From positions 27,177-91,176 of the forward strand of contig JAGIAI010000035.1 in the NCBI GenBank assembly GCA_017744935.1: a stretch of 64,000 nucleotides of DNA, in the 5' to 3' direction. Both the position numbers and the translations under genes were made by a program. The notes beneath the pieces were generated by a model. The model was not told the origin of the DNA and made no database searches. It saw only the letters and a list, made by a program, of their open reading frames with translations. How positions within the stretch are numbered: position 1 is the first letter of the stretch; each line of letters starts with the position of its first letter. The stretch is from Variovorax sp. (GTDB lineage Bacteria > Pseudomonadota > Gammaproteobacteria > Burkholderiales > Burkholderiaceae_C). This document shows positions 60,013 through 64,000 of the stretch, in pieces.

Positions 60013-60927
60013 TCAATTCCTCGGCCTCGACGGCACCTCCGCTTCGAGTTGCGCGCGCATCCAGCGATGCGCGGCGTCCTCCTGATGGCGCCGGTGCCAG
60101 ATCATGTACATCGGTAGCGGCGCGCAGGTGACCGGCGGCACGACGCTCGCGAAATCGCGCAAGAGACCCTGCCCCAGCCGTGCCGGTGCGGTGGCCAGCA
60201 ACGGGCTGCCGCGCAGAAAGGCCGGCAAGCCTGCGAAGCCCGGCACCGTCACGGCGAAGCGCCTCTGCACACCGGCCTCTGCGAGCGCCTCGTCCACTGC
60301 GAGCATGCGGCGCGGCTCGTAGAGCACGGTGACGTGTTCGGCGGCAAGATAGTCGCGCCGGCCCTGCGGCGCCTCGCGCGCTGCAGGATCGTAGAAAACG
60401 CGCCAGCGGTCCTCGAAAAGACGCTTCTGCATCACGTCGCCACCCTCCGGTGGCCGGGGGCTGATCACAAGGTGGCACCCGCCATCACGCAGAAGCTCCA
60501 GCGTCGGCACGTCCGACGGAATGATGCGCAAGGACACGCCGGGTGCGAGGGCGCGCAGCCGCGCAGCCAATGCGGGCAGCAGCACATCCCGCTGGAAGTC
60601 ATTGGCGGCGATGGTGAAGGTGGTACGCCACCGGGCGGGCTCGAAGCGATCGCCGCGCGCAAACGCTTCCATGTCGGCCAGCAACTCGCGCGCCTGGGCG
60701 GCCAGCTCGCCCGCGCGCGCGGTCGCCACGATCCCGCGGCCTGATTTCACGAACAGCGGATCGCCCGCGATGGCCCGCAGGCGCCCCAGCAGATGGCTCA
60801 CCGCCGACTGCGTCACCCCGAGGTGCGCCGCTGCGCCGGTGATCGATCCGGCCTCCACCACCGCAACCAGCAGCCGGAGCAATCGGGTGTCCAGGTTGTA
60901 TTCATCGATTTCGCTCATGGGTTTCAT
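60013..60927 (-). CDS. LysR family transcriptional regulator of the ligAB genes
   Basis: A 304-residue LTTR. The DNA-binding domain is LLRLLVAVVEAGSITGAAAHLGVTQSAVSHLLGRLRAIAGDPLF at residues 13-58, and the effector domain has FTIAANDFQRDVLLPALAARL and PGFAGLPAFLRGSPLLATAPARL. This is the PcaQ/NahR-like group. ATG 60927 is chosen; another, ATG 60918, is 9 bases inside. It is divergent from the extradiol dioxygenase genes and most likely controls them. Confidence 0.9.
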   Translation of the reverse strand: MKPMSEIDEYNLDTRLLRLLVAVVEAGSITGAAAHLGVTQSAVSHLLGRLRAIAGDPLFVKSGRGIVATARAGELAAQARELLADMEAFARGDRFEPARWRTTFTIAANDFQRDVLLPALAARLRALAPGVSLRIIPSDVPTLELLRDGGCHLVISPRPPEGGDVMQKRLFEDRWRVFYDPAAREAPQGRRDYLAAEHVTVLYEPRRMLAVDEALAEAGVQRRFAVTVPGFAGLPAFLRGSPLLATAPARLGQGLLRDFASVVPPVTCAPLPMYMIWHRRHQEDAAHRWMRAQLEAEVPSRPRN

Positions 60928-60998
60928 GATGAACGATCTGTTTATTCGTCGCAATCGAAGTCCGACACTGAAGCTGCCCCACATACACGGAGACAGAT

Positions 60999-61340
60999 AT
61001 GGACACACCGATTCCCGGCACCACGCTCTTCGACGGCGAGCAGGCGAAGAAAGGCTATGCACTCAACAAAATGTGCTTTTCCTTCAACGAGGAAGCCAAT
61101 CGCAAGGCCTTTCTGGCGGACGAGGAGGCGTACATGCGGCGCTTCGGCCTGAACGAACAGCAGGCCGCCGCGATCCGCGCACGCAACGTGCTGCAACTGA
61201 TCGAGGCCGGCGGCAACGCCTACTACCTCGCGAAGTTCGCCGGCATCTTCAAGCTGGACATGCAGGACATCGGCGCGCAGCAGACCGGCATGACCAAGGA
61301 AGCCTTCCAGGCCAAGCTGAACGCAGCGGCCCGGCAGTAG
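60999..61340 (+). CDS. ligA: Protocatechuate 4,5-dioxygenase-type alpha subunit (LigA-like)
   Basis: A 113-residue small subunit of a class III ring-cleaving dioxygenase. It matches LigA along IPGTTLFDGEQAKKGYALN, ENRKAF-like ANRKAFLADEEAYMRRFGL, and VLQLIEAGGNAYYLAKF, but lacks the N-terminal 15-20 and the C-terminal residues of the Sphingobium protein (about 139). LigA caps the active site of LigB. It lies 26 bases before the beta gene. The substrate, protocatechuate, gallate or another catechol acid, cannot be fixed from this subunit. Confidence 0.85.
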   Translation: MDTPIPGTTLFDGEQAKKGYALNKMCFSFNEEANRKAFLADEEAYMRRFGLNEQQAAAIRARNVLQLIEAGGNAYYLAKFAGIFKLDMQDIGAQQTGMTKEAFQAKLNAAARQ

Positions 61341-61366
61341 CAAAAGGCGATCACTGGAGACACATC

Positions 61367-62236
61367 ATGGCAACGATCATCGGCGGGGTTGGAACTTCGC
61401 ACATTCCCGCCATCGGCGGCGCAATACACAAGGGGCTTCAGAACGAGCCCTACTGGAAGCCCTTCTTCGACGGCTTTCCGCCCATCCACGACTGGCTCGC
61501 CACCGCGCGCCCTGACGTGGTGGTGATGTTCTACAACGATCACGGACTGAACTTCTTCCTCGACAAGATGCCCACCTTCGCCGTCGGTGCCGCGGCGCAA
61601 TACACCTCGGCGGACGAGGGCTGGGGTATTCCGACCCAGCCATCGGTGCAGGGTTGCCCGGACCTTTCGTGGCAGCTGGTCAACACGCTGGTGGAGCGCG
61701 AATTCGACATCGTGAGTTGCCAGGAGATGCTGGTCGACCATGCCTGCACCCTGCCCCTGAAGCTGCTGTGGCCCCAGGCCGGCAACGACTGGCCGGTGCG
61801 CATCGTGCCGGTGTGCATCAACACCGTCCAGTTCCCACTGCCCAAGGCGAGCCGCGCCTATGCGCTGGGCAAGGCCGTCGGCGAGGCAGTGGCCGCGTGG
61901 GGTTCGGATCAGCGGGTGTTGATGGTGGCCTCGGGCGGGCTGTCGCACCAGCTCGACGGCGCGCGCGCGGGCCACATCAACAAAGGCTTCGACCTGCAAT
62001 TCATGGACAGCCTGCTGACCAACCCGGAATGGGCAACGCAGTTCTCGATCCATGACCTGGTCGAGAAGGCCGGCACACAGGGTGTCGAACTACTGATGTG
62101 GCTTGCGATGCGCGGATCGCTGACGGCTGCGGGCCCCTCCGTGCGGAAGGTGCACAGCAATTACCACATACCGATCTCGAATACCGCCACCGCCGTGATG
62201 GCACTGGCGGTCTGCGGAAGCGCCCTCAGCGGTTGA
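61367..62236 (+). CDS. ligB: Protocatechuate 4,5-dioxygenase-type beta subunit (LigB-like)
   Basis: A 289-residue catalytic subunit. Iron ligands fall at His12 (GTSHIP), His59 (YNDHG) and Glu241 (GVELLMW), and the catalytic base at His194 (GGLSHQLDG), nearly the LigB numbering (12, 61, 242, 195). The ATG follows CTGGAGACACATC. The ORF-track start 846 bases upstream reads through ligA in another frame and is rejected. No pmd/lig genes for the next steps follow; the gene meets a convergent hydrolase gene with an 11-base overlap. Confidence 0.9.
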   Translation: MATIIGGVGTSHIPAIGGAIHKGLQNEPYWKPFFDGFPPIHDWLATARPDVVVMFYNDHGLNFFLDKMPTFAVGAAAQYTSADEGWGIPTQPSVQGCPDLSWQLVNTLVEREFDIVSCQEMLVDHACTLPLKLLWPQAGNDWPVRIVPVCINTVQFPLPKASRAYALGKAVGEAVAAWGSDQRVLMVASGGLSHQLDGARAGHINKGFDLQFMDSLLTNPEWATQFSIHDLVEKAGTQGVELLMWLAMRGSLTAAGPSVRKVHSNYHIPISNTATAVMALAVCGSALSG

Positions 62237-62936
62237 ACCACTCCAGGAGCGCGCGGGAGACCGCTTCGGGTTGCTCCATAGTGCTCATGTGACCGCTGTT
62301 CTCGATGGCGACGAGCTGCGAGCCGGGACACATTTCGTGCATGCGCTCGTGGCGCGACAGCGGGCTCCACGCATCCTGGCGCCCGCAGAGGAACAGGGTC
62401 GGACAGCGCAGCGTGCCAAGCACGGGAGTCGCGTCGGGGCGGTTGAGCAAGGCATGGATCTGCGCCGCGAAGACGTCCGGCGTGCGCCGCTCGATCATGT
62501 CGAGGATCTCCGCAAACACGGGCGTGCCGATGCGGTCTTCGTGGACCATGCCGCGCGCCCATTGCTCGCCCATCTTGCGCATGCCGTGCTCGCGGGCGAT
62601 CTGCAGCAGCGCCATTCGCTTGTCGCGCTCCTGCGCGCCGGCATCTCCCGGCGCAATCGGATCGACACCCGTGTCGAGCAAAGCCAGCCGCTCGACCCGC
62701 GCGGGCGCGAACTTCATGATCTCTAGCGCGATGCGTCCGCCCATCGAATGGCCGGCCAGGCTGAATCGCTCTGACGGCACATTCGCCAAAACGCCGCGCG
62801 CCATCTCGCCGAGATCGTTCGCCTCGCCGTACGAGGGAATGATGCAGTCCGCCGACGCCAACGCCGAACGCTGGTACAGCCAGACGGCTTCATCGCACAG
62901 CAGCCCGGGCAACAGAACGACGCAGGGTCGGCTCAT
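62226..62936 (-). CDS. Alpha/beta hydrolase
   Basis: A 236-residue alpha/beta hydrolase with the nucleophile elbow GHSMGG near residue 62, the Asp in CGRQDAW near 190 and the His in NSGHMSTME near 212. The oxyanion region is LLPGLLCDEAVW. This small form resembles ester/thioester hydrolases or carboxylesterases of aromatic pathways (ring-cleavage products or lactones). It lies on the strand opposite to ligB and is followed upstream by an aldo/keto reductase gene. Confidence 0.88.
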   Translation of the reverse strand: MSRPCVVLLPGLLCDEAVWLYQRSALASADCIIPSYGEANDLGEMARGVLANVPSERFSLAGHSMGGRIALEIMKFAPARVERLALLDTGVDPIAPGDAGAQERDKRMALLQIAREHGMRKMGEQWARGMVHEDRIGTPVFAEILDMIERRTPDVFAAQIHALLNRPDATPVLGTLRCPTLFLCGRQDAWSPLSRHERMHEMCPGSQLVAIENSGHMSTMEQPEAVSRALLEWFNR

Positions 62937-62939
62937 TCG

Positions 62940-63941
62940 TCAGAACTCCTCGGTATCGACTTCCTGCGTGGCCTGCGGGGCGTAGCGGTTGCCGATGACC
63001 GTCTTCTGATTGATCAGCTCTCCAGCACGCGCGATGACGGAGGCGTCCAGATCGAGATCAGCCGCCGCGAGGTTTTCACGAAGATGCGACACGCTGGTGG
63101 TCCCCGGAATCGGCACGATGTCCGAACCCTGGTGCAACAGCCAACCCAGGGCCAACTGGGCCGGTGTGCAGCCCGCTTCGCGCGCCAGGGCTTCGAACGG
63201 CGGCAGCAGCTTCAGGTTGAGTGCGTAGTTCTCCGGCGAAAAACGCGGCATCGGGCGCCGGATGTCCTTGGCGTCGAGCGACCCCACATCGGTGAGCGCA
63301 CCGGTCAGGAAGGCTCGCGCCAGCGGGCTGAACGCCACGAAGGCGGCACCGATCTCACGGCATGCTGCCAGCACGCCGATCTCGGGATTGCGCGTCCAGA
63401 GCGAATACTCCGTCTGCACCGCAGTGATCGGATGCACCGCATGCGCGCGACGCACGGTGGCGGCAGAGACTTCGGAAAGCCCCAGCGTGCGCACCTTGCC
63501 CTCCTCCACCAACCGGGACATCGCACCGATCGAATCTTCGATGGGCACCTGCTTGTCCCAACGATGCAGGTAGTAGAGATCGATCACGTCCGTTCCGAGA
63601 CGGCGCAGGCTGTCTTCGCAGTTGCGGCGCAGGGTTTCGGGACGTCCATCGATCACGCGGCGGACGACGCCGTCGTCGCCCTTCACACCGCCCATGCCGC
63701 CCTTGCTGCACAGGGTGATGCGATTGCGATGCGACTTGAGCACTCGTCCGACCAGCTCTTCGTTGGCCCCGAAGCCGTAGAGCGCCGCCGTGTCGAACAG
63801 TGTCTCGCCCGCGTCGAGCGCCGCCAGCAGCACGCGCTCCGCCTCTTCGGCCGAAGGGGGCACGCCATAGGCGTGGCTGAGGTTCATGCACCCCAGCCCG
63901 ATCGCGCTGACCTCGAAAGGTCCGATTTTTCGCGTGCGCAT
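62940..63941 (-). CDS. Aldo/keto reductase
   Basis: A 333-residue NADPH-dependent (beta/alpha)8 reductase. Catalytic Asp/Tyr are in LFDTAALYGFG, the Lys in TLCSKGGMG and the His-bearing segment DLYYLHRWD. QTEYSLWTRNPE and the C-terminal IVPIPGTTSVSHLRENLAA are family marks. ATG 63941 gives MRTRKIGPFEVSAIGLG, the normal start, and follows AAGTAAGCCGG. It is 3 bases upstream of the hydrolase gene and may be cotranscribed. The substrate is unknown. Confidence 0.9.
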   Translation of the reverse strand: MRTRKIGPFEVSAIGLGCMNLSHAYGVPPSAEEAERVLLAALDAGETLFDTAALYGFGANEELVGRVLKSHRNRITLCSKGGMGGVKGDDGVVRRVIDGRPETLRRNCEDSLRRLGTDVIDLYYLHRWDKQVPIEDSIGAMSRLVEEGKVRTLGLSEVSAATVRRAHAVHPITAVQTEYSLWTRNPEIGVLAACREIGAAFVAFSPLARAFLTGALTDVGSLDAKDIRRPMPRFSPENYALNLKLLPPFEALAREAGCTPAQLALGWLLHQGSDIVPIPGTTSVSHLRENLAAADLDLDASVIARAGELINQKTVIGNRYAPQATQEVDTEEF

Positions 63942-63946
63942 CCGGC

Positions 63947-64000
63947 TTACTTGAGTTGCTGTTCCAGCTGGTGCAGCACCTGGTAGCACGGCAGCACCTG
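63947..64000 (-). CDS. 3' end of an unidentified gene
   Basis: The last 17 codons and TAA stop of a minus-strand gene entering from the right, ending QVLPCYQVLHQLEQQLK. It ends 5 bases before the aldo/keto reductase start, suggesting the same operon. Too short to identify. Confidence 0.5.
   Translation of the reverse strand, partial: QVLPCYQVLHQLEQQLK

Noticed and set aside
60521-62236. Long ORF joining the LysR region to ligB
   Set aside because: It crosses the divergent promoter and reads ligA out of frame; ligB has its own ribosome site and start.
1-64000. CRISPR arrays, tRNA or rRNA genes, transposases, prophage
   Set aside because: No regularly spaced repeats, no RNA gene signatures and no mobile-element proteins were seen by reading; a dedicated RNA search was not possible.

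Overview
The window is high-GC, densely packed chromosomal DNA that looks like a beta-proteobacterium of the Burkholderiales, most likely Comamonadaceae and Variovorax-like. The reasons are many Bug-type (tripartite tricarboxylate transporter, TTT) periplasmic receptors, an OmpA/DUF2894 gene pair, an AcnD/PrpF-type methylcitrate cycle with an ScfR-type regulator, and several LysR-controlled catabolic islands. The assignment is inference from gene content. No rRNA, tRNA, CRISPR array, transposase or phage gene was seen.

Layout. 1-8230: the 3' end of an OmpA-family gene and a DUF2894 gene, a secreted amidohydrolase (minus), a RibD-like reductase, an MFS exporter, aspartate ammonia-lyase, a MipA/OmpV porin and a LysE exporter. 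8231-8976 has no gene. It holds two copies of a structured repeat in inverted orientation, whose 86-nt cores differ at one position while their stems change in a compensating way. 8977-10015: a Phd-like antitoxin and zeta-toxin pair. 10031-18199 (minus): one long operon with a sulfonate/nitrate-type ABC importer, FAD oxidoreductase, CaiB/BaiF CoA-transferase, enoyl-CoA hydratase, 4Fe-4S ferredoxin, LysR regulator and SDR. This looks like a catabolic pathway for an unidentified imported acid. A perfect 8-bp-arm inverted repeat lies upstream of it.

18653-25648 (plus): a surface-glycan island with an RgpF-like protein, two methyltransferases, glucose-1-phosphate cytidylyltransferase, two sugar SDRs and an RfbC-like epimerase. 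25675-30884 (minus): a CBS protein and a KorABC-type 2-oxoacid:ferredoxin oxidoreductase with its own NAD(P)H-linked iron-sulfur flavoprotein. 31036-37128 (minus): an unusual run of hppD, phhA, class II DAHP synthase, methyltransferase, cytochrome P450 and a tiny Cys-rich lipoprotein overlapping the P450 gene. An Lrp/AsnC regulator diverges from it. This is the strongest candidate for an undescribed pathway: it combines shikimate entry, phenylalanine hydroxylation, homogentisate formation, methylation and P450 oxidation.

37756-39295: a double-META-domain protein and a DUF2628 protein with a pilin-like tail. 39389-45886 (minus): an aldonate-type module (IlvD/Edd dehydratase, RraA-like protein, three tandem Bug receptors, 2-hydroxyacid dehydrogenase) facing a GntR regulator. 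46695-56262: the methylcitrate cycle (ScfR regulator, prpC, acnD, prpF, PrpB-like lyase) with two Bug receptor genes inserted between the enzyme genes. 56270-59570: metR and metE, divergent. 59613-64000: a small Cys-pair protein, a LysR regulator divergent from LigAB-type extradiol dioxygenase genes, an alpha/beta hydrolase, an aldo/keto reductase, and the last 17 codons of another minus-strand gene.
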